From Cryptomeria japonica (taxonomy: Eukaryota; Streptophyta; Pinopsida; Cupressales; Cupressaceae), in contig NC_081411.1 of NCBI RefSeq assembly GCF_030272615.1, positions 216,394,154-216,458,153 of the forward strand: 64,000 nt of DNA. The letters run 5' to 3'. A program made the position numbers and the translations under genes. The notes beneath the pieces are model-generated. The model was given only the letters and a program-made list of their open reading frames with translations, was not told the origin of the DNA and ran no database searches. Positions 1 through 11,538 of the stretch are shown piece by piece (the first letter of the stretch is position 1; every line of letters starts with the position of its first letter).

Positions 1-2951
1 CATCTAGTCTTAGTAGGAAGTGGAGAAGATTGAGGAGGAGGAATGTTCTCATCCTTATCACTTGGGTGTTTAGGTTGTGGTCTCTTAGGCTGGATAATAG
101 GAGGAGAAGAAGGTCTCTTCTCTCTATAAAAAGGAGGAGGAGGAACTGCTCCATATAAAGGAGGAATATTTGGTTTAGGAAGGAGACCAAGTCCATCATG
201 ACGAGGAGGTATAGGTCTACTTTTAGAAAGTTTATTAGGCATAGACATAGTCACATCCATAGGAGCGGGTTGGGAATCTTCTTGAGGAAAGACATTAGTT
301 TTATCTTTCAAAGGAAGAACTTCCTTCTCAAGAACAATAGGAATATCAAGTGTGGGTGTTCTAGGTTCACTTAAAGATATGATCATATATGTTTTGCACT
401 TTTGATAAGATTTGAAAAGATGATCACTTCGTGGAGGAAGAGATTGGAATTGTTTAGGCCAAAAGTAATCAATAGGAACACTAGAGGTTCTTTCAGCTGG
501 TTTAAAGAGACTATGATTGACAGTAACAACTTCACCATTATGGGGAAATTTAAAACACTTATGAATAGGAGAAGCAATAGCTTTCATGGAAGATAGCCAA
601 GGATAGCCAAGCTTCACACGAAATTGTTCAGATGAAGGAATAATAGCAAAGTTCACATCAAGGGATTTGTTATGAACTTCAATAGGTAATGTAATAGAAC
701 CAATTGCAGGAGAAGAAAATGCATCAAATAATTTCACAATCACATCTGTTTTGTCATAGATCACTTGATTCAATTGCAAAGTAAAAAGAAATTCTTCAGT
801 AATAACATTAACCATGCACGAAGGATCAATAAGCACTCCACGACAAGGTGTATCCTTGACTTTTGCAACTATGTATAAAGGACCATCAGGTGCCCTGATA
901 GTTTCACTAGAATCAAATGTGATGGAAGGTTCTTTAGGGTTTTCTTGCTGCTCTACAAAGTTAATCACATTCGGAGTCATAGACACAAGACCATCAGATG
1001 ATAAAGAAGAATCATTATTCTCAATCGCATTAGAGGTATGGGAAGGTAATGGATCAATAAAAATCTGAAGATTTTGGTTAGGAGGAGCTACAGATGTGTT
1101 GCCTTTATCATTCACTCCAGAAACAGAGATAGTATTATTATCAATCAAATCTTGAATCTTACCCTTTAAAGAAAAACATTTTTCAGTATCATGCCCAGGC
1201 TGACGATGAAATTGACAAAAAGATTTGTTATCAAAATAAGGTGAAGTAATCTTTGCAGGATCAATTTGTCTTATAGGAGGAAGAGTAAGCACATTTTGTT
1301 CCAATAACTTATTCATAATACTATGCAATGATTCATTCAAAGGAGTATACTTTCTTTCTTTCTTGAAAAATTTAGAAATAGGAGGCACACCTGATGCTGC
1401 ATTCACATTGTTGTTGATGATGTTTTCATTGAATTTGATAGAATCTCTGTTCGGTTTAAACTTTCCAAATGGTTGTTGACTGCTATCACCCTTATCACTC
1501 GAAGCCATAGGATGTGATTGTTCCATTTGACTCACAGTCAGTTCATAATTGTGAAGAGTTGCACACAACTGTTGGAAAGAAGTAAACTCAAAAAATAGAA
1601 GTTTTTCTCAAATATCTTTTTGTAAATTAGAAATAAAGATTCTTTGAGTATCATTGTCAGGCACTGGAAAAGAAATTTGAGCATACAAATGCTTATATCT
1701 ACCAATGAAATCAGTCACTTTTTCTTTAACACTTTGTTTACAATGCATTAAATCAATCAAAGTAACTTTAGGACTTATATTGTTTTGAAATTGTTGAATG
1801 AAAGCATTTGCAAGTTGTTCGAAAGAAGTAATAGAATAAGAAGGCAACGAGCAATACCATTGTAGGGCTTTGTCTCTTAATGTTCTAGTAAACAGTTTTG
1901 CAAGCAACCTTTGGTCATAAGCAAAATCAGTACATATTGTTTGAAATGTCTTAACATGTGTTAGAGGATCACCTTTACCATTATAAAGCTCCAAATGCGG
2001 GATTTCAACATGTTTAGGGGGAATAGCTCGAACAATGTCAAGAGAAAGCGGGCTCGCAACATCAAATGTGGGCACACTAAACTTAGATTGATTCATAGAA
2101 GCAATTTGTTGCTGTAAAGAAGAGACAGTTTGTGCAAGATTGTTAATGGTCGCTTCAGTCGAAGAATTCATATTAGACGTGTTAGATTGAGATGGAGGTG
2201 TTATGTTATTAAAAGAAGGTAAAGAGTAAGGTGGCGGAACACTATGATAGTTAGTCATAGGAGATGATTGGACAAGAGGAACACTACAAGGAGGAATGGA
2301 ATGGTTGAATGAATTGCCCCCTTGCGTCATGTTCATTTGTGGAGATGTAATAGGAACACTCATTGAAGGAATGAATGAAGAAGTTGGATTAAATGAAGGA
2401 AGAGGGTTAATTGAAGAAGAAGGATTGCCCCCATGACTAGTAATCATAGGAGGAATGTCTTGTATTGAAGTAGCCATTATGTTTGATGTAAAGGTAGGTA
2501 TGCTAGCAATAGAAGTTGTCAAAGGAATAGAATGATTGACTTGAGTGGGAGGTTGTGTATAACCTAAAGATTCGGCACAACTCTTCATAGGCATCACATT
2601 CGAATCCACAATGTGTGCAATACCATGCAAAATATCAATTCCATTATTATCACTTTGAAGCATGCGTTTTAGACCCTCAATTAAAGGAAGAGCTTGACTA
2701 TCGGGGTATTCTTGAGACATCCATTGTCGAAAATCGTCAAATTGATTATCCAATTTCGAAAGTTGTTCTACAGAAACCTCATGGAGAGCTTCTTCATCAT
2801 TAGGAGGATTAGAGGAATTACCCATGTCCTCGTTAAAAAGGCTATTCAAATTAGGTTCCATCTCCTCAGTAATTAAACCTCGGAAAGACTTAATTCTACG
2901 GCTTCGTTTAATGGGAATAGTGTAAGTAGGGCTTATTGTTGTAAAACTCAT
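1..2951 (-). pseudogene. Retrotransposon gag / protease-like polyprotein (5' part, one internal stop)
   Basis: The ORF starts at the ATG at 2951 (start context shared with copy 2) and is open to a TGA at 1608-1610. The same frame then appears to continue to the window edge. The N-terminal third is Pro/Ser/Asn-rich. It is followed by a retrotransposon-gag (capsid) domain with the typical stretch L-E-L-Y-N-G-K-G-D-P and the helix ending A-L-Q-W-Y. Downstream come a knuckle-like C-Q-F-H-x3-G-H-D-x3-C segment and a retropepsin-like fold around bases 500-900. There the expected D-[S/T]-G triplet reads D-P-S (L-I-D-P-S-C-M). After that a proline-rich tail is visible. In copy 2 the stop site at 1608 is an ATG codon. 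Known of the family: gag packages element RNA. Inferred: the product is supplied to or by an autonomous partner. Confidence 0.75.
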
Positions 2952-4110
2952 GCACTAGAGAGAGAGAAAATTTTGAATTTTAGAGGTAGCAATTTTCAGT
3001 AAAATCAGCCAATCTTCTAGATTTAAGCTGTTAAATGCAATCACGACAATCTCCTGAAATTTCAAAAAAAATGTCAGGGACCGTGGCGCTCGGAGTGCAC
3101 ACGGTCCTTGCAACTTTTTTCAAAATTTGCAGGGATGAAAGTTATGATGATTTTAAAGCTAACCTGAAAAAATTGAGTGATTTTACGATCTGTAGATAGG
3201 CCAAATTAAAGTTGCAATCTCAAAATTGAACCCTACCAAGATTGTCGAAAAATGCAAAATTTGAATTTTGAAAAAAAGAGAGGGAAACTGAAATTTTGAA
3301 TTTTATGATTTTAGAGGAAATACCAAAAGCAATGCAAGTTTTGAAATTTAAAGATTGACTCAATTTCACGCAAAATTCAATTTTGAAAGCGGAAATCAAA
3401 GTTGGTATAATTAAGCACTTAATTTCAAAAATCACAAATTGCAAGAATTTGAATGAAGCACTGAAATTTTGAATGAATGCAAACATACTTTTCAGATTTA
3501 AGACAGTAAGAACACAATTTTGACACAAAATTTCAATTTCAACAATTTTTGAATGATTAGGAGCCTTAAACCAAGCAATCACAAGACCAACTTTGACTGT
3601 AATTTTGAAAGTGTTAGATTTGATAAAATCAGCCAAAATTCTGGATTTTAGCAGGAAAATACAGTAAGATCTTGCTCCCGAAATTTCGGAAAAAATGTCG
3701 GGGACGATGGCGCTCGGAGTGCACACGGTCCTTGCAACTTTTTTCCAAATTTTCAGGGATGAAAGATTTTATGATTTTATTACAGAATCCAAAGTTACAG
3801 CTGATTTGGAGATGTTTTGATCAGTGAAATTGTCGGACAAAAGTTGAATCAAGAGGGTTTCAAAAATTAGGGTTTTGACACTTAACCACTTAATTTTCAA
3901 AATTAAAGCACCGATATGAATTGATAATTTGTGATAGAAGGGCAGATCTGAAACAAGCATTAACAATTAAACATTTCGCAAGCTTAATTACTAAAAAGAA
4001 AATTTTAGGGTTTTTATGCCATCAACCTCTAAAATTTGCAAAAGATCAAACATGGAAATGTAATCAAGGAATCAAATTTTCAAATCTAACCATGAATAAT
4101 CAGAAAGGAT
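2952..4110 (-). other. Untranslated leader of LTR element, copy 1
   Basis: Lies between the primer-binding site and the gag start. It is AT-rich with many Phe/Lys-like runs and no credible ORF. It contains two copies of a roughly 90-bp block (about 3055-3140 and 3677-3765), each carrying a GGACCGTG-type hairpin. A third, related block sits in the LTR near 4498-4535. The leader repeats suggest an internal duplication. Confidence 0.6.
3078..3107 (-). other. Hairpin with self-complementary loop in retrotransposon leader
   Basis: Perfect 8-bp stem (3078-3085 with 3100-3107, GGACCGTG/CACGGTCC) closing a 14-nt loop that contains the palindrome GTGCAC across its edge, as well as GCGC. A weaker copy lies at 3702-3728 and related forms lie in the LTRs of both element copies. 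The position, in the leader between primer-binding site and gag, is where packaging/dimerisation signals sit in retroelements. The function here is inference. Confidence 0.4.
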
Positions 4111-4129
4111 GTTCACATCGGGTTCACCA
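4111..4129 (-). other. tRNA primer-binding site of LTR element, copy 1
   Basis: On the minus strand, just after the LTR end and a 3-nt spacer, the sequence reads TGGTGAACCCGATGTGAAC. Its complement ends in CCA and looks like a tRNA 3' end including a T-loop-like TTCACATC. The priming tRNA was not identified. The homologous site in copy 2 (about 51469-51485) is decayed. Confidence 0.65.
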
Positions 4130-4132
4130 AAA

Positions 4133-5324
4133 TGTAAAGCGGAAAATCGATCGAACCCTAGTTGCTCTCCCCTCTTCCAACTCCGAGGAGAGAGAAGGGA
4201 GGTTGCTAGGGTTGATGGTTTTCACTTAGGGGAGACTTTACATTCAAAAGAGGGGTTGAAACCCACAAGATCCAATCCCACACAATGCAAGATTGGATTC
4301 TAAATGTGTTTCAAGGGTTAAGACAGCAAGGCTACCCTCTTTTGTAAAGAATGTGCATAGAATGATTAAGCTAGGAATGCATAGAAAGTGAGAAAGATTC
4401 GCTTATAAACTGAGATAGGAATATAGGATGAAGCTGCGGACCTGGAATTAGCTGTAAAATGTTGATACGGTGCTGTCCTGCAAATTTGAGCAAAAGTTGA
4501 CGGGACGATGGCGCCCGGCGTGCACACGGTCCTCTGAAAAATCCGCGAAATGAAGGGGGATTTGTTCGTCTCTGCACAAGGATTCCAGATCTTCAATTTC
4601 AGCCGCGTACCTGCAACCTACACACAGAAAAGCGAAGATGATTGGGGGGTTAGGGATTAGGGGTTTGCCTTTAGGTCAAACCCCGGTTTTGGAATTAACC
4701 AAGAAATGAGAAATGCTGTAAATGTAAATGATTGTAATGTAAAACAAGTACTAATACCTTGTTGTAAGGATGTTTGTATCCTTATGTGCGAAGGTCTAGA
4801 TGTTGTCGTATGTTGTATTGTTGTATGTTGTAGTATGTGATCTCCTCTTCAATGGTTGAATCCTTGTCTTGAATGCAACACTTAGCCTTGAATGGAGACT
4901 TAGAATGATCAATTGCTTGAATGCTTGAATGCTTGAATGTTTGAGTATTGTTTCCACGCTTTTTCCCTCTTACCAAAATGAGAGAGGAAAAGTAGTTTAT
5001 ATACTTGCCAATTAGGGTTAATAGACTGATTTTCCCGACCTTAGGCCGACCAGGAAAGATAATTTTCCAATTTGCAAACAAAAAGAACGAAGTCCCAAAG
5101 GAGACCGGGCCCAAAATAGGGCCAGGGACCAGGGCACTGGGCGCTCTGGTCCCACCTCCCGGGACAGCAGGGTGCAAAGGAGGTTCAGGCCAAGGTGCAA
5201 GAAAATGCAGTTTTTGGTGTCATAAACAGGTTTCGGGGTCTCCATTTAGGTTGCGTGTTGCGTCGCCATCGTGAAGACCGAAATGCAGTCGAAATTGCAA
5301 GTGTCGCAATTTTAGGACGCTACA
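4133..5324 (-). repeat. 5' LTR of retrotransposon copy 1 (1192 bp)
   Basis: Bounded on the minus strand by TGTAGCGTCC at 5324 and TTTACA at 4133, followed by the primer-binding site. It aligns by eye over its length with the two LTRs of copy 2 (34471-35718 and 51489-52646). Shared blocks include the CAATGGTTGAATCCTTG segment and the GC-rich block near 5095-5165. It is clearly more diverged from those two than they are from each other. Confidence 0.8.
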
Positions 5325-6347
5325 GGAAGGATTGAGTTATTTAAACTATTTTTATTTCAGCTATCTTATTAGAAATGTTTGATATTAGCGTCTATAGAGA
5401 TATATTGCTGCTCTAAAATAAAACAATTATATGCCTGAATTTTAACATGATCCAACTCCAAAATTAACACCTCTAAATAGCCTCACGACTAATATGTTAT
5501 TATATCTATCTATTAGCTGACTTGTTTAATGCACCTACCCAAATTCATGACTCTAGAGAAAGCTATTAAGTGTTATAATTTATAATGAATTTCTTCAATC
5601 TATCATTCATTATGAAAAATATGTAACCCAATGCAAACAATTGTTGATGGAAAACTTAGAGACATGATGAGTAGAGAGAATCAACAACCAAAATGAATGG
5701 TTTCAGATTAACTTGCATATGGAAATAATGATATTATAACTAGGGTGTTGCAAATTAGTAGGGAAGGGAACTTTAAGATTTTTTTCCAAGTTGAATACAC
5801 AAACAACAAATAAAATATTAATAATTTATATTTAAAATTTTATTCATTGGACCATAATCTAGAAATTCAATTAAAATAAAAGCACCTGGATTAATGGAGT
5901 CCTAGGGTTTTTCCAATGCTTGCACCTGCAACTTTCTTCCTTTCTCTCCACCTTGGCTACAATCCCTCATATTTTTCTCCTTCCCAACACATAATGAATC
6001 CTAATTTAAGCGTGCTTGGCAACATAGTTTCTTCCCTTTTTAATAATACAAGCCTTTATAGGCATTAATTTTATAACATTTTAATGATAGAGCTCTCCTA
6101 TTTTGTCCTACATTTATCTCTTCCATGCCTTTGGCCATTCTCATTTACACTCATGTCCTACATTTTGGTGTTGGATAGCTTCTCCAAAAAAATATTTTGT
6201 TGTCATGCCCTTCCTATTCATGCATTTATTTCCTTCAATACTTTTTTTGGTTTTATTTCTTTCCTTCTCTTATGCATTCGATAGTTTTAACATTTATTAA
6301 CTTAGCTATTATTTATATTTTGCCCTCCTTCCCCACACGCTATACAT

Positions 6348-6354
<7 letters not shown>

Positions 6355-6398
<44 letters not shown>
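6355..6398. repeat. (TA)n microsatellite
   Basis: About 22 uninterrupted TA units, within AT-rich intergenic DNA. Confidence 0.9.
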
Positions 6399-6401
<3 letters not shown>

Positions 6402-7119
6402 TCTTACCATTTAATATATTTATTATATATTAAATTCATTTAATTGTTCATTGGTAAATTAATTATTATTTAACGTCTTTATTTAACAAAGATGTAGTTA
6501 GGATGTTACAATTTTTATAGACATAATCAGTAATAAGCAATCCATGGTAATTGAATAAATGTCTACAGTCCTAGTATTAAATGGTAGCTCAAACAATTCT
6601 CACCATACTTGTTTATCTTTCTAAAGAGATTATTAAATATTGCAAATTGAATTTAACTGGATTGTGAAAATCTAAATTATTGCAAGGGTTAACCAAAGAC
6701 CTTGACACAAGCACAACATTGGACTACTTGCCTCTCACCAACAAAACCACAAAATCTATTTCATATTGCACCCCTGTACCTGCAACCAACGAAAACCCTC
6801 ACACAAGTCCACCCACACATTATTAGTCTAAGTTAGTCTAAACAAAATAAATGCACTAAATTATAGATAGCATAATAAAGGCAATAATTATATTCAATAA
6901 TATTAGCATCATGGTTCAGAACTGGAGCAGACACACATGTATATTGTCCACATAACAAAATCCATAACTTCACCCCTAATCCAAATTACACCAGGGCTAG
7001 GGTCATGCTGCAAAAGTATTAATGTGGTTTCTAGGGGCTATGACAAGCGACTCATTGTGTATGTGATGTGCACTTGAGATAGTTGTTGTTTGTGATCTTT
7101 GATATGATCCTCAACTATA

Positions 7120-7640
7120 CATGGGTAAGTTTGTAGAGTTATACTTGGTAATGTTGGGTAAATTGAATCCACACTTGATGGAAATGTTTATCTTATAATA
7201 TAATGGGACTAAGTCAATAAATTCACTTAATTAATAATTAGGATTTAAAGAGAGATGAAAGATCTCATGCATGAGGAGAGAATGAACTCCCTCTAACACT
7301 TGAGTGTAAACTATAAAACCTTTAATTTCCCATAAGAGAATATGTCAATGGGGTTATCATGAATGAGCCCCCAAGGATTAGATCTGGGTCTAGGGACGAC
7401 CCTAATTATGGGAGCTTAATTCTTTCAAATGTAAGCATATAAGTGGTTTCATCAAGTTGACACCACTAGGGTGAATGAAAAAGTTGTGGAGTTAACCTTT
7501 CAAAGCAAGATGAAAATGTTTGGTTGATTAAGTAGATTATCGATATTATGTATATATATATATATATATAAAATTGTGGTGGTTGAGGGGTGGATTTTAC
7601 ATAGGTATAAGAGAAAGTAGGTTCAAACACTAGACCTTGA
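7120..7640 (+). repeat. Dispersed repeat, divergent copy of 21060-21530
   Basis: Blocks are shared in the same order with 21060-21530: a region with AAGATCT/GATCTAAGATCTT, then ATGAACT, then CCCATAAGAGAATATGT versus CCCAAGGGGATATGT, then TCATGAATGAG, then a TTGAGGGGTGG-type block. Either an old LTR or the 3' end of another element. Ends not defined. Confidence 0.45.
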
Positions 7641-7711
7641 AGCTCACTTGACTCTAGAAAAAGTAGGCTTTGTCACACAATTGACCCACTCTAACTATGT
7701 TGGTCACTAAA

Positions 7712-7745
7712 TATGTGTGTGTGTGTGCGCACACACACACACATA
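7712..7745. repeat. Perfect 34-bp (TG)n/(CA)n palindrome
   Basis: TATG(TG)n followed directly by (CA)nCATA. Every base from 7712 to 7728 pairs with 7745 to 7729, centred on GCGC. It could extrude as a loop-less cruciform or adopt Z-DNA (known behaviour of alternating TG/CA). Confidence 0.85.
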
Positions 7746-8289
7746 GTTGTTTTGAATATACTAATTGAACATTTAAGCTCACGAGATGAATGACTAGTCG
7801 TAACCAAGAAACCCCAGTTGGGTGTAAAAAAGAAAAGTGAATATATGTATTGTAAGGGTAAATGAGAGTGCACATCAGAAGGTTATGGTATATAATTATT
7901 ACTATTTTCACACACTAATTGTTTGATGAATTTACACATTATCATGTGGTAACTATCACCACATATTTACAAGTAATATTATAAGTGCTATATTGACGAC
8001 AATGAGTGGTCATTGATGCATGATACTTTGGTACCTTGCAAGGATTAACTAAAATTTTTGTATACTTGATAATATAAAAGTGATCTATCTTACGAAAAAT
8101 GAAAAAAATACTTCAGAATATATTTTTTACTGATTAAACATTACATATCATTTCTAAATTTTTTTGTACATTACTACTCCCAAAATTAATTTAAAAAGTT
8201 ATTTACACTAATCTGACTTCCTTGCAATAATGGCCATTAGATTGATCAAAAGGAGATGGTAAGGAAAAGATAACCTATTCGTTTACCCT

Positions 8290-8720
8290 GGCCTCTTGTT
8301 TTAACGACATATACCGTGTTGAATTGTTGGGTCTTTTCATCTAGAGTAAAAAAAGAAGTATAATTTTTTTTATGGAAAACTCAACGAAGCTACAGAAGTA
8401 TTTTCTTATGGAAAACTCAACGAAGGTGCAAACGAAACTCTATGAAAATGCCAAAGCCACTTTTCTACTCATGTTTTATGATGCAAGGAAAAACTGACGA
8501 CTCTCAATGCGAGATCAGGGTTTTGAAGAGGTTGTAATTCCTGTCACTGTCACTCAAAATTTGCAGGATCATCATAAGCGGTAGGCGCTACTTTTGAATT
8601 AAGAACTAATTTCTGCAAGCTGTTGAACATAATGAGGTGTTCTATATCTTTGATTTATTTGTGTCCTCTGCCCCTTCAATTTTTCAGCTGGACTGACAGA
8701 GCAACAAAATGTTTTCTTTC
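8290..8720 (+). pseudogene. Degenerate duplicate of the kinase promoter/5' leader
   Basis: It shares in order with 11060-11545 the TATGGAAAACTC(A/T) G-CGAAG units, the ATCAGGGTTTTGAA block, the TCAAAATT..AGGATCA block, GGGGTAGGCGCTA/GCGGTAGGCGCTA, TCTGCAAGC, and TTTTCAGC followed by the GACAGAG...AAAATG stretch that leads to the kinase ATG. No kinase or N-terminal-domain coding sequence follows. It is a truncated copy of promoter plus leader, about 2.8 kb upstream of the gene. Confidence 0.65.
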
Positions 8721-11060
8721 ATTTTTGGAATTCTATTAGAATTGAATAGTGGAAGATTATGAGACAACTTAAAATTCCACTATAGAAGTAATGTTCAAAA
8801 CTCAACTCTTTATACTATAAAGATATTTCAAACTATTTTATTAGAGGAATTATCCTTCTAATAGAAAACCATCTCCCCTTCATTTTGGGTTCTTTTGCTT
8901 GTCACATCCCCATAGTCAAAGACTAGAAATGCCAAGAAAAATTTAATAATCAAATGAATAATCAAAAGGATAAGATAGAAGAGGATGGGTTATACAACTC
9001 CTACTATTCACATTAACGAGCGATGGCATCGAAAGGGGCACAAAAATACCTTTATGGCAGTATGGCATGCCAATTTACAATAATCACTTACATGAAGGAG
9101 AAAAGAAAAAGAGGTTAGGCTAGAGATGCTTGGTTCAAAAAAGCTAGACTCCACAACCTTGACAGTGTCGTTCCTGCCTATGCTTAGAATGCGAGCTTAG
9201 AATAGGCTATAGATGGACAACAAAACTAAAGGCACTTGGTGCGAATAATGGAGCTTCTATCTATCATTCCATGGATACTTTTGTACTTACCATTATCAAT
9301 TGTTGGCTAGTATGGAGGTAGCAACGTTCATAACTGTTGCACTATCATGTCCATACCAAAGCTGTTGATAAAATAAATACAAGAAGAAAAACTACTAAAA
9401 ATGTGAGTAAAGATGAGATTGAATGAAGGTGCTGTAGAAAAGGGTAGATCATCTCCTCTAGAGAATGTTCGTTTATTTTAGGAATCTTAGATTTAGAGTT
9501 GCCTTTTATGTAACAAGGGCATACGTTATGGTAAAAAGTGTTTTTAGTTCCCAACAAAATGACACATCTAGGAAGGAATTATAAGAATACTTAGGGTGTA
9601 AAAATCACTATAACAATCTACCATTTATAATAGTTTGACAAATCAAGTATCATATTAGCAAAACAATAAAATAATTTTTTGAATATATCTACCTACATGT
9701 TGAATATGTGGAATCTTAAATAGGGCAAGTGAATTGTTTTAAGAAAATGACTCAATAAAATGTGATCTTTTATTTTATCACAAGTTTTTCTATTATACAT
9801 AGAATTATAATTATTCTGGATGCAAAAAGTTGATCTATTTTACCGTATAAGAGAGGTAATAGTTAGGGAGATCAAAGAGAGGCAATTGAGAAGAAGACTT
9901 GAAACAAACATAGTAAGGTGAACCTTACAAGTAATTTAGAAGACAAAGATAGAAAATGGTGAAGGTTAATTGTTGATGCATCTTTAGAGTAAAGTTTTTC
10001 ACTAGCGCTATAAGGGGATATTAGAAACTAGTCCTCACATGTGGGTGTAAGTTAGTATTCTAAGATATTATTTGTTAATTATTGTGTGTATGAGAATAAT
10101 AAATGGAGAGAATAACATAAATAAGGTAAGTGATCAATTTTTGATAGATTAATGGGTTGTAATTTAGTAAGTATTTATAGAAGTGGCTATAAGAGAAGGA
10201 ATATATATCAATACACCTTCTAAGATCATGGACACCATAATTGTACAGGCTGCTCTCTTCAAATGGCACGCCTCTTTGAAAGAGTGAAGGTTGTCCCTCA
10301 TAGGTTAATTCATGACATTTTTCCTCCTTTCACATTTTCAACCATTCTTTTAATATGCGTTCTTTTTTATTTATTTTGTTTATTTAAGAACCCATTAGAT
10401 TGCGCTGATCTGGGGATGTAACAATTATAAGACTATGATGTCATCCTCCAAAATGTTAACAATCTTTGCTACTATCTACTATGCAACCATAATGAAGTTA
10501 TGAAACCATTGCTACTCATTCATAGTCATTCTTCAAGCATCCTCTAAGTTATAATCCCTTCAAATTGGTTGTATGCATATATACAAGAATTCAACAAGAC
10601 ATATTACATATATATATAATTATCATAACCTAATATGAATGATGTCCCCATTATATTACATAGATATAGACGTCATTGGATAAAATTTTGATGCTTTGGT
10701 AGCTTTTTACAACAACTAAACAAAGTAATCAAGCTTGCTATTTGACCCAAACATTTTTACCAAAGATATGAAGTTTTATAAGGAAACAACCAATTTATAT
10801 ATTCTAATGCTCTAATTTAATCAAATACCCTAAAATTTTATTTTTTTGACAAATTAACACATCTTCACTATCACTTTCCTATCTTTAAAATTTTGTATTT
10901 ACTTATCCAATTTAAATTTTGATTAATTGTTTTGATTATATCATTATTAGAAATAGTTTGTATAAATGATTGAGTTTCCCTCTAAGAACAGAAAGATGGA
11001 ACAATTGAGGGGTCCTCCGATGATCAATACATTGTTTAAAAAGGAAAACTTAAGTAGAAA
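8721..11060. other. Intergenic DNA, nothing assigned
   Basis: AT-rich, with short runs only (a TATATATA tract near 10609). No coding signal, RNA gene or bounded mobile element recognised. Confidence 0.4.
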
Positions 11061-11091
11061 GATCGACTAACCTTTTTCTTAAGACCTTTCC

Positions 11092-11330
11092 GTGTGGAAT
11101 TGTTGTGCCCTTTCTTATGGAAAACTCTGCGAAGAGGAAAAAGTCGCTATCCTGTGTGGAATTGTTGTTCTTTTCTTATGGAAAGCTCTGCGAAGATGGA
11201 GAAGTCTCTATCCTGTGTGGAATTGTTGTGCCCTTTCTTATAGAAAACTCTGCGAAGATGAAGAAGTCGCTATCCTGTGTGGAATTGTTGTATCTTTTCT
11301 TATGGAAAGCTCTGCGAAGATGCAGAAGTC
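11092..11330 (+). repeat. Four ~62-bp tandem repeats upstream of the kinase gene
   Basis: Units begin GTGTGGAATTGTTG at 11092, 11154, 11215 and 11277 (spacing 62, 61, 62). Each contains CTTATGGAAA(A/G)CTCTGCGAAGA. They end about 200 bp before the proposed ATG at 11539, so they lie in the promoter or 5' leader. Degenerate units of the same kind occur at 8340-8450. The repeats create a spurious open frame across them; I do not regard it as a gene. Confidence 0.85.
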
Positions 11331-11538
11331 ATACGCGTACTTCTGTGATGCTACGAAGATGATGGTTTTATGAAGAATCAGGGTTTTAAAGAGATTGTAA
11401 TGCCCGTAACTCAAAATTCGAAGGATCACTGTAAGGGGTAGGCGCTAATTTTGCATCAAGCTTTCTTTTCTGCAAGCCGTTAATTTGTTAACTTTTCAGC
11501 TTGGTCGACACTGGACAGAGCCCACTAATAGCGACAAA

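Larger units (their letters stand above)
1..5324 (-). mobile_element. LTR retrotransposon, gag-only family, copy 1 (5' part; runs off left edge)
   Basis: Read on the minus strand this is a 5' LTR (5324 to 4133), a tRNA primer-binding site, a roughly 1.1-kb leader and a long gag/protease-like ORF starting at 2951 and still open at base 1. A second copy of the family at 34471-52646 has both LTRs and shows that no reverse transcriptase or integrase follows the gag-like ORF. Copy 1 is therefore probably also non-autonomous (inference, since its 3' part lies outside). The 3' LTR and one target duplication are not visible. Confidence 0.8.
5325..8289. other. AT-rich intergenic DNA, no gene seen
   Basis: No ORF with recognisable protein features and no splice-joined coding pattern were found. 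It contains a (TA)n tract, an old dispersed repeat (about 7120-7640) and a TG/CA palindrome, listed separately. The rest appears to be decayed repeat sequence that I cannot assign. Confidence 0.5.

Noticed and set aside
11092-11373. Open frame of about 93 codons across the tandem repeats
   Set aside because: The product is only the translated 62-bp repeat. It has no conserved features and lies in the kinase leader/promoter.
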